Notes: generated from the sequence alone by a model not told the origin. A DNA stretch of 64,000 nucleotides from Treponema sp. (GCA_017553635.1 JAFZKN010000017.1:62001-126000), one strand, 5' to 3'. Positions 15,635-24,387 are shown, counted from the first letter of the stretch. Numbers and translations: made by a program.

Positions 15635-15895
15635 TTAAGCCTGTGCTTCAGTTTCAGCTGGTGCTTCTGCTGGTGTTTCTACTGCAGGAGCTTCTGCTGC
15701 TGGAGCAGCCACTTTTGCTTCTTTTCTTGCCTTATTTTTGAGGTTTGCATTACAGAACTTGCAAATCATTACTTTGTTTCCATCAATTTCTTTTTCATAA
15801 AGAACTTTGATGTTTTCATTTCCACAAACAGGACATTTACCGCGTCCATGTGATGCCATAGAACGAATTCCAGTTCCGCGATGTGATTTAGACAT
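15635..15895 (-). CDS. Small zinc-ribbon protein at the end of the ribosomal operon
   Basis: An 86-residue basic protein. Residues 1-18 (MSKSHRGTGIRSMASHGRGK) are rich in Ser, His, Arg and Gly. Then CPVCGNENIKVLYE and CKFCNANLKNKARKE form a likely four-cysteine zinc ribbon, and the last about 25 residues are an Ala/Pro/Glu tail. It follows rplQ by 10 bases and is the last gene before the terminator. The composition suggests a ribosome- or RNA-associated protein, but I cannot assign it to a named ribosomal protein. Confidence 0.75.
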   Translation of the reverse strand: MSKSHRGTGIRSMASHGRGKCPVCGNENIKVLYEKEIDGNKVMICKFCNANLKNKARKEAKVAAPAAEAPAVETPAEAPAETEAQA

Positions 15896-15905
15896 ATTCT
15901 ACTCC

Positions 15906-16343
15906 TTAATTATTTGCTGCTTTTGGAGCGGCTGTCTTAGCTTTGTCTTTTGACTTAGCTTTTTCGTCTTTTGCTTCTGAATCCAATTTGTAGTCAACAA
16001 GTTCAAGAATTACAACATCTGCTGCGTCTCCCTGACGGAATCCGAGCTTAAGAACTCTTGTATAACCACCTTTGCGATCCTTCATGCGTGGACCAATTTC
16101 TGTAAAAAGTTTATTAAGAACTTTTTCGTCCTGAATAAACTTTGCAGCTTCACGACGGTTATGAACACTATCAGTTTTACTTCTAGTAATAAGCTTTTCT
16201 GCTGAACGTCTAACTTCCATAGCTTTTGCTTTAGTAGTTGTAATGCGTTCAAATCTAAAAAGCGAAGTAACCATATTACGTGTCATAGCACGGCGATGTG
16301 CTGTTGAGCGTGAAAGCGGATTAAAACCAATCTTATGATTCAT
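15906..16343 (-). CDS. rplQ: 50S ribosomal protein L17
   Basis: L17 lies near the peptide exit tunnel. The N-terminus (KIGFNPLSRSTAHRRAM, RNMVTSLFRFERITTTKAKA) is diagnostic. At 145 residues it exceeds the core of about 115-120 by a lysine/alanine-rich C-terminal tail (KDEKAKSKDKAKTAAPKAANN region). It overlaps the 3' end of rpoA by 11 bases. Confidence 0.97.
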   Translation of the reverse strand: MNHKIGFNPLSRSTAHRRAMTRNMVTSLFRFERITTTKAKAMEVRRSAEKLITRSKTDSVHNRREAAKFIQDEKVLNKLFTEIGPRMKDRKGGYTRVLKLGFRQGDAADVVILELVDYKLDSEAKDEKAKSKDKAKTAAPKAANN

Positions 16344-17391
16344 CTGATTCTTCCTTTTTCTTATTCATTTTGACAGCTTTTTTAAGATGACTATAATCAG
16401 TCATTCCAAGAGTGAGGTTCCACTCTAAGAGCTTTTCTTTAATTTCTGTCAAACTCTTTTTACCAAAGTTTCTAGTCTTGGCGATGTCATCTTCTGTCTT
16501 TTTAGTAAGTTCACCGATTGTTCTGATATTTGCATTCTTAAGACAATTTGATGATCTTACAGACAATTCAAGTTCTTCAACTGGTGTATTAAGAAGATTA
16601 CGAACAGTTTCATCACCTTCATCAAGTTCATCACCACTTGCAACATCGCTGTCATTAAAGTTTACAAAAATCGAGAAGTGATCTTTTGTAATCTTTGCTG
16701 CTTCAGCCAATGCATCTTCTGGAGCGATTGTTCCATCAGTCCATACTTCCAAAACTAATTTGTCATAATCGTTTCTCTGTCCGACACGACAAGGTTCAAT
16801 AGAATATTTTACCTTGCGAATAGGTGTAAAGATAGCATCCATTGGGATTGTACCAACAATTCCTTCAATGTAATGTTCGTTTACTTCTGCTGGGACATAA
16901 CCTCTGCCTAAGTCAACCTGGATTTCAACATCAAGACGTGTCTCTTCATTCATAGTGAATACGAGAAGGTCTTTAGTCATTATTTCCAACTGGCCGTCTT
17001 TTGCAAAGTCATCACTTTTGATTACTCCAGGACCTTTAAATTCATAAAGAATTGTATCCTGTTCAACGTCCTCTGGAAGTCGCAAACGGATCTGTTTCAA
17101 GTTTTGCAAGATTTCCAATGTATCCTCAGCGACATGTGGAATAGCTTCAAATTCACTTGTGCAAACATGAGGAACACCATCAGCATCATATGAAGTAATA
17201 CGGATTGAAGTAATTGCATAACCCTGAATGCTTGAAAGAAGAACACGGCGGAGAGTATTTCCGACAGTTGTTCCAAATCCAGGTTCAAACGGGTAAGCAG
17301 TAAACTTACCGTAATCCGCATTGTTTTCAAGATGCTCAAATGTAATGCTTTTTGGTTTTTTAAATCCTTTAAGCAGATTTTTGCGAGCCAT
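16333..17391 (-). CDS. rpoA: RNA polymerase alpha subunit
   Basis: Alpha dimerises to nucleate RNA polymerase assembly and its C-terminal domain contacts promoter UP elements and activators. 352 residues: N-terminal domain about 1-240 (PFEPGFGTTVGNTLRRVLLS, EILQNLKQIRL) and C-terminal domain about 270-335 (LELSVRSSNCLKNANIRTIG, NFGKKSLTEIKEKL). An acidic linker (SGDELDEGDET) and a lysine-rich tail are present. It sits in the usual place between rpsD and rplQ. Confidence 0.98.
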   Translation of the reverse strand: MARKNLLKGFKKPKSITFEHLENNADYGKFTAYPFEPGFGTTVGNTLRRVLLSSIQGYAITSIRITSYDADGVPHVCTSEFEAIPHVAEDTLEILQNLKQIRLRLPEDVEQDTILYEFKGPGVIKSDDFAKDGQLEIMTKDLLVFTMNEETRLDVEIQVDLGRGYVPAEVNEHYIEGIVGTIPMDAIFTPIRKVKYSIEPCRVGQRNDYDKLVLEVWTDGTIAPEDALAEAAKITKDHFSIFVNFNDSDVASGDELDEGDETVRNLLNTPVEELELSVRSSNCLKNANIRTIGELTKKTEDDIAKTRNFGKKSLTEIKEKLLEWNLTLGMTDYSHLKKAVKMNKKKEESDES

Positions 17392-17400
17392 CTAAACTCC

Positions 17401-18036
17401 TTATCTCGAGTAGAATTCTACTACGAGCTGTTCTTTTATATCAGCTAAATCAGTAACTTCTTCACGACGTGGATAAGCCATGAAAGTTCCCTTAACTGCA
17501 TCAGGATCAACTGATACGTAAGCATAAGTTCCTGACTGAGAAACTTCCTTAAGTCCTTCCTGAACAATAGTAAGCTTCTTACTCTTTTCTTTTACTTCTA
17601 CAACATCACCCGGTTTAACACTGTAAGACGGAATGTTTACTGCCTTACCATTAACAAGGATGTGCCCATGAAGAACCAGCTGTCTAGACTGACTGCGGCT
17701 TTCAGCAAAGTGAAGTCTGAATACCACGTTGTCCAAACGAGCCTCAAGAAGGCGAACAAGGTTTTCACCAGTTACACCAGGCATTCTCTGAGCTCTTTCA
17801 TAAGTAAGATAGAACTGTTTTTCGAGCATACCATAGATACGGCGGAGCTTCTGTTTTTCATGAAGCTGAATTCCGTATTCAGTGCGTTTTCCTGTGCGTC
17901 CTTTCGGATCTTTTCCAGGTGCGCTGCGTTTTTTGTTAATAGGACATTTGTCGCTCTTGCAGCGTTCGCCTTTCAAAAATAATTTTTTCTGTTCTGCTCT
18001 GCACAAACGGCAGAGAGGTCCTGTATATCTTGCCAT
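17401..18036 (-). CDS. rpsD: 30S ribosomal protein S4
   Basis: Primary 16S rRNA-binding protein, 211 residues. The zinc-binding (C+) form: CRLCRAEQKKLFLKGERC then CP, followed by GKRTEYGIQLHEKQKLRRIY. The S4 RNA-binding domain (RLDNVVFRLHFAESRSQSRQ, HGHILVNGKAVNIPSYSVKP) occupies about 95-160. It lies between rpsK and rpoA, the alpha-operon order. Confidence 0.97.
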   Translation of the reverse strand: MARYTGPLCRLCRAEQKKLFLKGERCKSDKCPINKKRSAPGKDPKGRTGKRTEYGIQLHEKQKLRRIYGMLEKQFYLTYERAQRMPGVTGENLVRLLEARLDNVVFRLHFAESRSQSRQLVLHGHILVNGKAVNIPSYSVKPGDVVEVKEKSKKLTIVQEGLKEVSQSGTYAYVSVDPDAVKGTFMAYPRREEVTDLADIKEQLVVEFYSR

Positions 18037-18053
18037 TACTCGATATTCTCCTA

Positions 18054-18434
18054 TTACATACGGCGTGTTTTACGAGGGCGACATCCATTGTGTGGAATAG
18101 GTGTAACATCAGAAATTGATTTTACCTTAAGCCCTAAAGCACCAAGTGAACGGATAGCATTTTCGCGTCCTACACCAGGTCCCTTTACATAAACATGAAC
18201 TTCACGCAAGCCATAACTTACTGCCTTCTGTACAGCTGTTTCTGCAACTGACTGTGCGGCAAACGGAGTAGATTTTTTTGCTCCGCGGAATCCGAGTCCA
18301 CCTGAAGATGCCCAAGAAAGAGCATTACCTTTCAGGTCTGTAATTGTTACAATAGTGTTATTGAAAGTTGCCTGAATGTAGACATTCCCTTCATATACAC
18401 TCTTTTTTTCTTTTCGCTTTTTTACAACAGCCAC
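18054..18434 (-). CDS. rpsK: 30S ribosomal protein S11
   Basis: Platform protein of the 30S subunit, 126 residues; core NTIVTITDLKGNALSWAS, GGLGFRGAKKSTPFAAQ and the C-terminal TPIPHNGCRPRKTRRM. The start codon is GTG at 18434 behind GGAGG. Confidence 0.97.
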   Translation of the reverse strand: MAVVKKRKEKKSVYEGNVYIQATFNNTIVTITDLKGNALSWASSGGLGFRGAKKSTPFAAQSVAETAVQKAVSYGLREVHVYVKGPGVGRENAIRSLGALGLKVKSISDVTPIPHNGCRPRKTRRM

Positions 18435-18450
18435 TTAACTTACCTCCGCC

Positions 18451-18819
18451 TTATGCCTTCTTCTTGTTAGCAACAGTCTTCTTTTTACCTTTGCGGGTAC
18501 GAGAGTTAGTGCGTGTACGCTGACCACGAACAGGAAGTCCTTTTCTATGGCGCAATCCACGATAACAACCAATGTCCATAAGACGTTTGATGTTAAGACC
18601 GATTTCTGAGCGAAGACGTCCTTCAACCTTATATTCTGAATCGATTACTTCACGAAGTTTTCCAAGATCGTCCTGGGAAAGATCATTAGCCATTACATTC
18701 GGATCGATTTTAGCTTTTTCACAGATTGTTAAAGCTGCTGATCTACCGATTCCATAAATATAAGTCAAAGCAATACTAATGTGTTTATTAGGGAGATCCA
18801 CTCCCGCAATTCGAGCCAT
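18451..18819 (-). CDS. rpsM: 30S ribosomal protein S13
   Basis: 30S head protein contacting the P-site tRNA and the 50S subunit, 122 residues: MARIAGVDLPNKH, ALTYIYGIGRS, RGLRHRKGLPVRGQRTRTN and a basic C-terminal tail. Between rpmJ and rpsK as usual. Confidence 0.97.
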   Translation of the reverse strand: MARIAGVDLPNKHISIALTYIYGIGRSAALTICEKAKIDPNVMANDLSQDDLGKLREVIDSEYKVEGRLRSEIGLNIKRLMDIGCYRGLRHRKGLPVRGQRTRTNSRTRKGKKKTVANKKKA

Positions 18820-18835
18820 CTATTACTCCTTGAGC

Positions 18836-18949
18836 TTAGCCCTGACGCTGCTTGTGTTTAGGGTTTACGCAAATTATGCGGATAATGCCGTTTCTTTTGA
18901 TAACCTTACACTTATCGCAAATGGGCTTTACGCTTGTTCGTACTTTCAT
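18836..18949 (-). CDS. rpmJ: 50S ribosomal protein L36
   Basis: A 37-residue protein read from the minus strand: MKVRTSVKPICDKCKVIKRN, then ICVNPKHKQRQG. It has the zinc-binding form (C-x2-C...C...H). The short length and basic character are typical of L36. It lies between secY and rpsM; no infA, map or adk is present here. Confidence 0.95.
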   Translation of the reverse strand: MKVRTSVKPICDKCKVIKRNGIIRIICVNPKHKQRQG

Positions 18950-19072
18950 AAAAAGTCCCCCAAGATCTGTGATATTTATCCCCGATTATGGCAATTCGCA
19001 ATGAACTACAATCGAGTTCTAATAATATATCACAAATCTCAAATTTTAATCTACTGGTATTTTCAAAAAATA
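18950..19072 (-). promoter_or_regulatory. Alpha-operon leader between secY and rpmJ
   Basis: A 123-base gap, much longer than others in this operon. It contains a perfect 8-base inverted repeat, TGTGATAT at 18969-18976 and ATATCACA at 19027-19034 (plus-strand reading), that would enclose a 50-base loop, plus AT-rich promoter-like sequence. It could hold an internal promoter or a ribosomal-protein-binding leader. Confidence 0.4.
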
Positions 19073-20395
19073 TTAAATATTTCTTGAACGAATCTTTCCT
19101 TTTTTCACGAATCCTTCCTGATGATGCATCTTAAGAAGGGCTTCAATCTGAGCCATTGTATCCGTAGCTACGCCAACCATAATAATCAATGAAGTTCCAC
19201 CCATCAAATTAGCAATTTCACGTCGGAACTCAAAAATATAACGGAGGAGATTTGGAATTACTGCAATTGCAGCAAGGAACAATGATCCAGGTAATACCAG
19301 TCTGTTCAATATTTTCTGCAGAGTAGCTTCTGTTTCGTCCGCTCTTACGCCAGGAATGGAGCCGCCGTTTTCCCTGATCTGTTTTGCAATTTCCGTAGGG
19401 TTCAGTGTTACCTGAGTGTAGAAGTATGCAAAGAATACGATAAGAACTACCAACAGAATGTTATACCACCAGCCATCTGGGTTTAAGAAGCTTGCCAGAG
19501 TAGAAATCCACTTCTTTACATCACCACCTGAAGCTGCAGACTGAATAATCTGTAAAGGCAATGTCAAGAATGAAGAAGCGAAAATCAATGGGATAACATT
19601 TGAAGGATTAACTTTGAACGGAATATAAGTATTCTGCCCGCCAATCATTTTTCTGCCAACTACACGCTTTGCATAGTTAACAGGAATTTTTCTTTCACCA
19701 CCTTCTTCGAAGGCGATAACAGCAACTATTGCAACCCAAATAAAAGCAGCAATAATAGCAAATACTGCATTACCACCAGTTTGAATCCAGCCAATAAGTT
19801 CAGTAATAGCTTTTGGAATACGTGCAACGATACCGGCAAAAATGAGTACTGAAATACCATTTCCGATACCGTGTGCTGTAATCTGATCACCGAGCCAAAC
19901 TGTAATCATAGAACCAGTCGTAACTGTTAACACTGCAAGACATTTGAAAGCAAATTCATTGTCGAGAGATACAGCCCCGATATTTTTTGCATAAACAGTA
20001 ACTGCAACAGACTGAATGATACAAACAATAACTGTGCCGACCCTCGTCCATAAAGCAAACTTTCTCTGACCGCCATCCTCTTCAAACGAACGTTTAATAG
20101 AAGGAACAACAATCATCAAAAGCTGCAGAATAATCTGTGCCGAGATGTATGGCATTACACCAAGCATGAACACAGAGAAGTTAGAGAAAGCACCACCAAC
20201 AAAGAAGTCCATATAACTAGCAAATGCGTTGTCTTTCATTAACTTGTCAAAGTAATCGAACAAAGCTGCCGCATCGATTCCAGGAATTGTGATTACACAT
20301 CCCAATCTGAAAAGTGCTAATACAGCAAGCGTAAAGAAAATTCTTTTACGAAGCTCTGATACTTTGAACATATTTACTAATGAGTTGCCTGCCAT
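19073..20395 (-). CDS. secY: Preprotein translocase subunit SecY
   Basis: Channel-forming subunit of the Sec translocon, 440 residues, ten membrane segments. Motifs: LGCVITIPGIDA and VGGAFSNFSVFMLGVMPYIS near TM1-2, GNGISVLIFAGI, RKIPVNYAKRVVG, and the late NPTEIAKQIRENGGSIPGVR loop. GGAG lies 7 bases before the ATG. It follows rplO by 13 bases, the conserved spc-operon order. Confidence 0.97.
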   Translation of the reverse strand: MAGNSLVNMFKVSELRKRIFFTLAVLALFRLGCVITIPGIDAAALFDYFDKLMKDNAFASYMDFFVGGAFSNFSVFMLGVMPYISAQIILQLLMIVVPSIKRSFEEDGGQRKFALWTRVGTVIVCIIQSVAVTVYAKNIGAVSLDNEFAFKCLAVLTVTTGSMITVWLGDQITAHGIGNGISVLIFAGIVARIPKAITELIGWIQTGGNAVFAIIAAFIWVAIVAVIAFEEGGERKIPVNYAKRVVGRKMIGGQNTYIPFKVNPSNVIPLIFASSFLTLPLQIIQSAASGGDVKKWISTLASFLNPDGWWYNILLVVLIVFFAYFYTQVTLNPTEIAKQIRENGGSIPGVRADETEATLQKILNRLVLPGSLFLAAIAVIPNLLRYIFEFRREIANLMGGTSLIIMVGVATDTMAQIEALLKMHHQEGFVKKGKIRSRNI

Positions 20396-20408
20396 TTCTT
20401 AACTCCGG

Positions 20409-20879
20409 TTAATCTTTCTTTTCAGCAGATATAAGATTAACTGTGCCGCCAGCAGCTTCAATTTTTGATTTTGCTGCAGCTGAAATCTTGTCTACATTAA
20501 AAGTAAGTTTCTTTGTAATTTCACCATTTGCAAGAATCTTTACAGAAAGAACTGAACCTTTCAAAAGACCTTTTTCAATGAGTGTTTTCTTATCAACTGT
20601 TTCACCATCTGAATATTTTGCATTAATGTCAGAAACATTAAAACATGCATATTCTTTTTTGAACGGAAAGTTAGAGAATCCTCTCTGTGCAATACGACGG
20701 AACAAAGGCATCTGTCCACCTTCAAATCCGATGTATACTTTTCCGCCTGAGCGAGACTGCTGACCTTTGTTACCGCGTCCTGCTGTAGAACCACGGCCAG
20801 AAGAAGAACCACGGCCTACTCTTCTGTCCTTTTTGTTTGCACCATAAGGTGCAGTCAAAGTTGGATTGTAATCTGCCAT
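20409..20879 (-). CDS. rplO: 50S ribosomal protein L15
   Basis: 156 residues. The glycine/arginine-rich extension that threads into 23S rRNA (KDRRVGRGSSSGRGSTAGRG, NKGQQSRSGG) and the FEGGQMPLFRRIAQRGF core are diagnostic. Its SD lies inside the end of rpmD. Confidence 0.97.
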   Translation of the reverse strand: MADYNPTLTAPYGANKKDRRVGRGSSSGRGSTAGRGNKGQQSRSGGKVYIGFEGGQMPLFRRIAQRGFSNFPFKKEYACFNVSDINAKYSDGETVDKKTLIEKGLLKGSVLSVKILANGEITKKLTFNVDKISAAAKSKIEAAGGTVNLISAEKKD

Positions 20880-20881
20880 AA

Positions 20882-21061
20882 TTAGATCTCCTCTACCTTA
20901 ACCATGTGTGCTACAGCGGCAACCATACCGCGGATAGCAGGTGTATCTTCCTGTACAACTGTTGAACTTATTTTCTTTAAACCAAGGCTGCGAACTGTTG
21001 CAACTTTTTCCGGTTTCTGACCAATTGTACTTTTTGTAAGTGTAATCTTAAGTTTAGCCAT
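20882..21061 (-). CDS. rpmD: 50S ribosomal protein L30
   Basis: A 59-residue protein: MAKLKITLTKSTIGQKPEK, VATVRSLGLKKISSTVV, then DTPAIRGMVAAVAHMVKVEE. The length and the L-GL-K pattern fit L30, and its position between rpsE and rplO is the standard one. Confidence 0.95.
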   Translation of the reverse strand: MAKLKITLTKSTIGQKPEKVATVRSLGLKKISSTVVQEDTPAIRGMVAAVAHMVKVEEI

Positions 21062-21064
21062 CGA

Positions 21065-21574
21065 TTAACCCCACAATTCATCCAGAGTTTTACCTCTGTT
21101 CTTTGCGATACTACCGGCATTCATCATGCGTTCAATTGCATTGAATGTAGCACGAACAACGTTTTCTGCTGTACTTGATCCCAATGATTTAGAAAGTACA
21201 TCTGTTGCTCCAGCTGCATCGAGAATTGCACGAACAGCACCACCGGCAATAATACCAGTACCTGAACAAGCAGGTTTTAAAAGAACTGATGAACTCTTGT
21301 ATTTACCGATAATGTCATGAGGAATTGTACCATTCTTCATTGGCATAGTAATAAGATTTCTCTTAGCCTTATCGATACTCTTTTTAATTGCTTCTGATAC
21401 GTCATTAGCTTTACCAAATCCATATCCTACACGACCTTTCTGATCGCCTACAACTGTAAGAGCAGCAAAAGACATACGACGTCCACCTTTTACTGTTTTT
21501 GAAGTTCTTTTAAGAGTTACGAGTTTTTCTACGAACTCTTTCTGATCTTTATCAAAATTCTTCTGGTGTTCCAT
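21065..21574 (-). CDS. rpsE: 30S ribosomal protein S5
   Basis: 169 residues; N-terminal double-stranded-RNA-binding-like domain (FVEKLVTLKRTSKTVKGGRR, VGYGFGKANDVSEAIKKS) and C-terminal domain (GTGIIAGGAVRAILDAAG). Involved in decoding fidelity and mRNA unwinding at the entry channel. Confidence 0.97.
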   Translation of the reverse strand: MEHQKNFDKDQKEFVEKLVTLKRTSKTVKGGRRMSFAALTVVGDQKGRVGYGFGKANDVSEAIKKSIDKAKRNLITMPMKNGTIPHDIIGKYKSSSVLLKPACSGTGIIAGGAVRAILDAAGATDVLSKSLGSSTAENVVRATFNAIERMMNAGSIAKNRGKTLDELWG

Positions 21575-21582
21575 AGTGTCTC

Positions 21583-21945
21583 CTAGAACTGGATCCCGGC
21601 ACTGCGGGTTCCTTCTGCAAGGGCCTTTACAACACCGTGATAAAGATATCCATTACGGTCAAATACAACCGCAGTAATATTCTTATCCTTAAGGCGTGCA
21701 CCCAGTGCTTCACCAAGTTTTGCAGCACCTTCAGTAGTTGGCTTAAGTGTTGCAAATTCTTTTTCCATTGTCGAAATAGATGCGAGTGTTTTTCCTTCGT
21801 CATCATTAATAACCTGAACAAAAAGGTTCTTGTTACTTCGAGTTACTGTCATGCGTGGGCGTTCAGCCGTTCCATAAACAGACTTACGAATATGAATCTT
21901 TCTGTGAAGGCGTTTTCTGTCTTTGTCATTCAGTTTCTTAAACAT
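21583..21945 (-). CDS. rplR: 50S ribosomal protein L18
   Basis: 5S rRNA-binding protein, 120 residues: RLHRKIHIRKSVYGTAERPR, NLFVQVINDDEGKTLAS and the C-terminal FDRNGYLYHGVVKALAEGTR. Between rplF and rpsE. Confidence 0.97.
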   Translation of the reverse strand: MFKKLNDKDRKRLHRKIHIRKSVYGTAERPRMTVTRSNKNLFVQVINDDEGKTLASISTMEKEFATLKPTTEGAAKLGEALGARLKDKNITAVVFDRNGYLYHGVVKALAEGTRSAGIQF

Positions 21946-21956
21946 ATAGCTTCACC

Positions 21957-22496
21957 TTATTTAACACCAGTCTTACCGACTTTACGTCTAATAACTTCAT
22001 TATCATAACGGATACCTTTTCCTTTATAAGGTTCTGGCATACGTAATGTGCGAAGCTGCGCACTGAATTCTCCAACACGCTGCTTGTCAATTCCAGAAAT
22101 TGTAATCTTTCCGCTAGGATCTGTAGTTACAGTAAGTCCTTCAGGAATAATTGCAATAAAGTCACTTGAGTAACCCAAGTTCATTACAAGTTCTTTTCCT
22201 TTAACTTCTGCACGATAACCTACACCATTAATAATAAGAGTTTTTGAATAACCTTCTGTTACACCTTTAACCATATTAAAAATGAGATTGCGGTATAATC
22301 CATGAGCTGCGTTAGCTGCTTTTGAATTATCTGCAGGATTAACAATTACTTCTGTTCCTTTAACTTCTACAGTTACTTTGTTATTAACAGCCTGTTTGAG
22401 TTCTCCCTTTGCACCTTTTACAGTTACAAGTCCAGGATCTACTGTTACTGTTACACCAGCTGGAATAGTTACAGGAAGTTTACCAATTTTTGACAT
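21957..22496 (-). CDS. rplF: 50S ribosomal protein L6
   Basis: 179 residues with two repeated domains: SKIGKLPVTIPAGVTV to NPADNS, and GYSKTLIINGVGYRAEVKGK to MPEPYKGKGIRYDNEVIRRK, the L6 signature near the GTPase-associated centre. Confidence 0.97.
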   Translation of the reverse strand: MSKIGKLPVTIPAGVTVTVDPGLVTVKGAKGELKQAVNNKVTVEVKGTEVIVNPADNSKAANAAHGLYRNLIFNMVKGVTEGYSKTLIINGVGYRAEVKGKELVMNLGYSSDFIAIIPEGLTVTTDPSGKITISGIDKQRVGEFSAQLRTLRMPEPYKGKGIRYDNEVIRRKVGKTGVK

Positions 22497-22508
22497 ACAT
22501 TCCCTCCA

Positions 22509-22907
22509 TTACCAGATTGTGCAAACTAATTCACCGCCAACCTGCTTCTCAGTTGCTTTTTTACCAGTTGTAACACCAGAAGAAGTTGAAACGATAACTG
22601 TACCATAACCGTTATAAACGCGTGGTAAGTCTTTGTAACTAGAGTAAACGCGGCGTCCTGGTTTAGAGATCTTTTCAAGACCGTGAATTACAGGAGCGTT
22701 TTCCTCATCATATTTCAAGAAGATACGAATTACTGATTTGTTATCTTCCTGAACTTTTTTGAAGTTCTTAATATAACCTTCATTTTTCAGGATTTTCACG
22801 ATTTCAAGCTTAAGCTTTGAAACAGGTATATCTACCTTTTCGTGGCGGGCCTGTGCCGCATTACGGATCTTTGTGAGCATGTCTGCTACTGGATCTGATG
22901 CACTCAT
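22509..22907 (-). CDS. rpsH: 30S ribosomal protein S8
   Basis: 132 residues: SDPVADMLTKIRNAAQARHE, SKLKLEIVKILKNEGYI, and the conserved C-terminal STSSGVTTGKKATEKQVGGE. In E. coli S8 represses the spc operon; whether it does so here is not evident from sequence. Confidence 0.97.
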   Translation of the reverse strand: MSASDPVADMLTKIRNAAQARHEKVDIPVSKLKLEIVKILKNEGYIKNFKKVQEDNKSVIRIFLKYDEENAPVIHGLEKISKPGRRVYSSYKDLPRVYNGYGTVIVSTSSGVTTGKKATEKQVGGELVCTIW

Positions 22908-22923
22908 TTTTCTTCTCCTACCA

Positions 22924-23109
22924 CTACCAACTAGATTTTGTTACACCTGGTAACAATCCTTCACTTGCATACTTACGGAAGCAAAGACGACACATCTTAA
23001 ACTTTCTTAAGTATCCTCTTGGGCGTCCGCAAATCTGACAGCGATTGTATTCGCGTGTGCTGTATTTAGGTGTGCGGGCTGCCTTAATAATCATAGATTT
23101 TTTAGCCAT
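22924..23109 (-). CDS. rpsN: 30S ribosomal protein S14, zinc-binding type
   Basis: A 61-residue short (type Z) S14: CQICGRPRGYLRKFKMCRLC forms the zinc site, preceded by RTPKYSTREYNR and followed by FRKYASEGLLPGVTKSSW. Between rplE and rpsH. Confidence 0.96.
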   Translation of the reverse strand: MAKKSMIIKAARTPKYSTREYNRCQICGRPRGYLRKFKMCRLCFRKYASEGLLPGVTKSSW

Positions 23110-23122
23110 AGTTTCTTCTCAC

Positions 23123-23674
23123 CTACTTTCTGAAAGGCATGTTAAACTTGGTAAGCAAAGCTTTTGCTTCTGCATCTGTCTTTGCACTTGTTACTAAAGT
23201 GATGTTCATACCAGCAATCTTTGTGATTTTATCAAAGTCGATTTCTGGGAAGATAATCTGTTCAGTAATACCAAAAGAGAAATTGCCGTGTCCATCAAAG
23301 CCAGTCGCCTTGATACCGCGGAAATCCTTAACGCGTGGTAAAGCAACATTGATTAAGCGATCCAAAAATTCATACATAATTGAACCACGTAATGTTACCA
23401 TAACACCTACTTCTGCACCCTCACGAAGTTTAAAGTTAGCTATGCTTTTCTTTGCTTTTGTCTTGACCGCTTTCTGACCAGTAATCTGAGTAAGATCAGT
23501 TACTGCAGCATCAAGAAGTTTCTTATTTGTGAGAGCTTCGCCAACACCCATGCTTACGATAATCTTCTTGATAGAAGGAATCTGCATTGGAGTTGTATAA
23601 TTGAACTCTTTATAGAGTTCTTTTGCGATTGTGTCATTATAGACTTTCTTAAGCCGAGGTATGTAATTTGCCAT
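23123..23674 (-). CDS. rplE: 50S ribosomal protein L5
   Basis: 183 residues binding 5S rRNA: YIPRLKKVYNDTIAKELYKE, VSMGVGEALTNKKLLDAAV, GQKAVKTKAKKSIANFKLRE. The ATG at 23674 shares one base with the rplX stop (TAATG), indicating coupling; a longer frame from 23692 would lie inside rplX. Confidence 0.96.
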   Translation of the reverse strand: MANYIPRLKKVYNDTIAKELYKEFNYTTPMQIPSIKKIIVSMGVGEALTNKKLLDAAVTDLTQITGQKAVKTKAKKSIANFKLREGAEVGVMVTLRGSIMYEFLDRLINVALPRVKDFRGIKATGFDGHGNFSFGITEQIIFPEIDFDKITKIAGMNITLVTSAKTDAEAKALLTKFNMPFRK

Positions 23675-23988
23675 TACAATTTTTCTCCACATTTGCGGCA
23701 GACACGAACTTTCTTGTCTCCGTCAAGCTTATAACCAATTCTTGTAGGACCGCATTTTTTACATACGATTGCTACATTAGAAATATTGAGCGGAGCCTCG
23801 ATCTCGGCGATACCGCCCTGATCCTGCTGGCTGCGCTTTCTCATTGCTTTTTTAACAATGTTTACACCAGATACAATTACCGCATTTTTGCCAGGGATAA
23901 CACGAACAACATTTCCTGTTTTTCCTTTATCTTTTCCAGCAATAACCTGTACTGTATCATCTTTACGGATTTTGAATTTCTTTTCCAT
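23674..23988 (-). CDS. rplX: 50S ribosomal protein L24
   Basis: 104 residues with a KOW motif (DDTVQVIAGKDKGKTGNVVR) and a C-terminal zinc ribbon (CKKCGPTRIGYKL, CRKCGEKL) as in many bacterial L24. The ATG at 23988 lies 8 bases after GAGG; an in-frame TTG two codons earlier is less likely. Confidence 0.95.
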   Translation of the reverse strand: MEKKFKIRKDDTVQVIAGKDKGKTGNVVRVIPGKNAVIVSGVNIVKKAMRKRSQQDQGGIAEIEAPLNISNVAIVCKKCGPTRIGYKLDGDKKVRVCRKCGEKL

Positions 23989-24000
23989 ATTCAATTCCTC

Positions 24001-24369
24001 TTAGAGTACTTCTGGAGCAAGTGAAATGATTTTCATGAAATCTTTATCACGAAGCTCACGAGCTACAGGTCCAAAAATACGTTTTCCAACCGGGTTTTTA
24101 GAATCGTCAACGATAACGCAAGCGTTGTCATCAAAACGAATGTAAGTTCCGTCTGGACGGCGGTATTCTTTCGCCTGGCGAACGATTACTGCCTTTTTAA
24201 TTGCACCCTTTTTAATTGTAGAAGTAGGGATTGCATCCTTAATTGCTACAACAACAATGTCACCGATACCTGCATAACGGCGGTGTGAACCACCGATTAC
24301 CTTAATACACTGAGCAATTTTAGCACCAGAGTTATCAGCGACTGTCATACATGACTGCATTTGAATCAT
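24001..24369 (-). CDS. rplN: 50S ribosomal protein L14
   Basis: 122 residues: MIQMQSCMTVADNSGAKIAQ, CIKVIGGSHRRYAGIGD, GTYIRFDDNACVIVDD, GPVARELRDKDFMKIISLAPEVL pattern typical of L14 at the subunit interface. Confidence 0.97.
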   Translation of the reverse strand: MIQMQSCMTVADNSGAKIAQCIKVIGGSHRRYAGIGDIVVVAIKDAIPTSTIKKGAIKKAVIVRQAKEYRRPDGTYIRFDDNACVIVDDSKNPVGKRIFGPVARELRDKDFMKIISLAPEVL

Positions 24370-24387
24370 ACTACTTAACTCCTTGCC

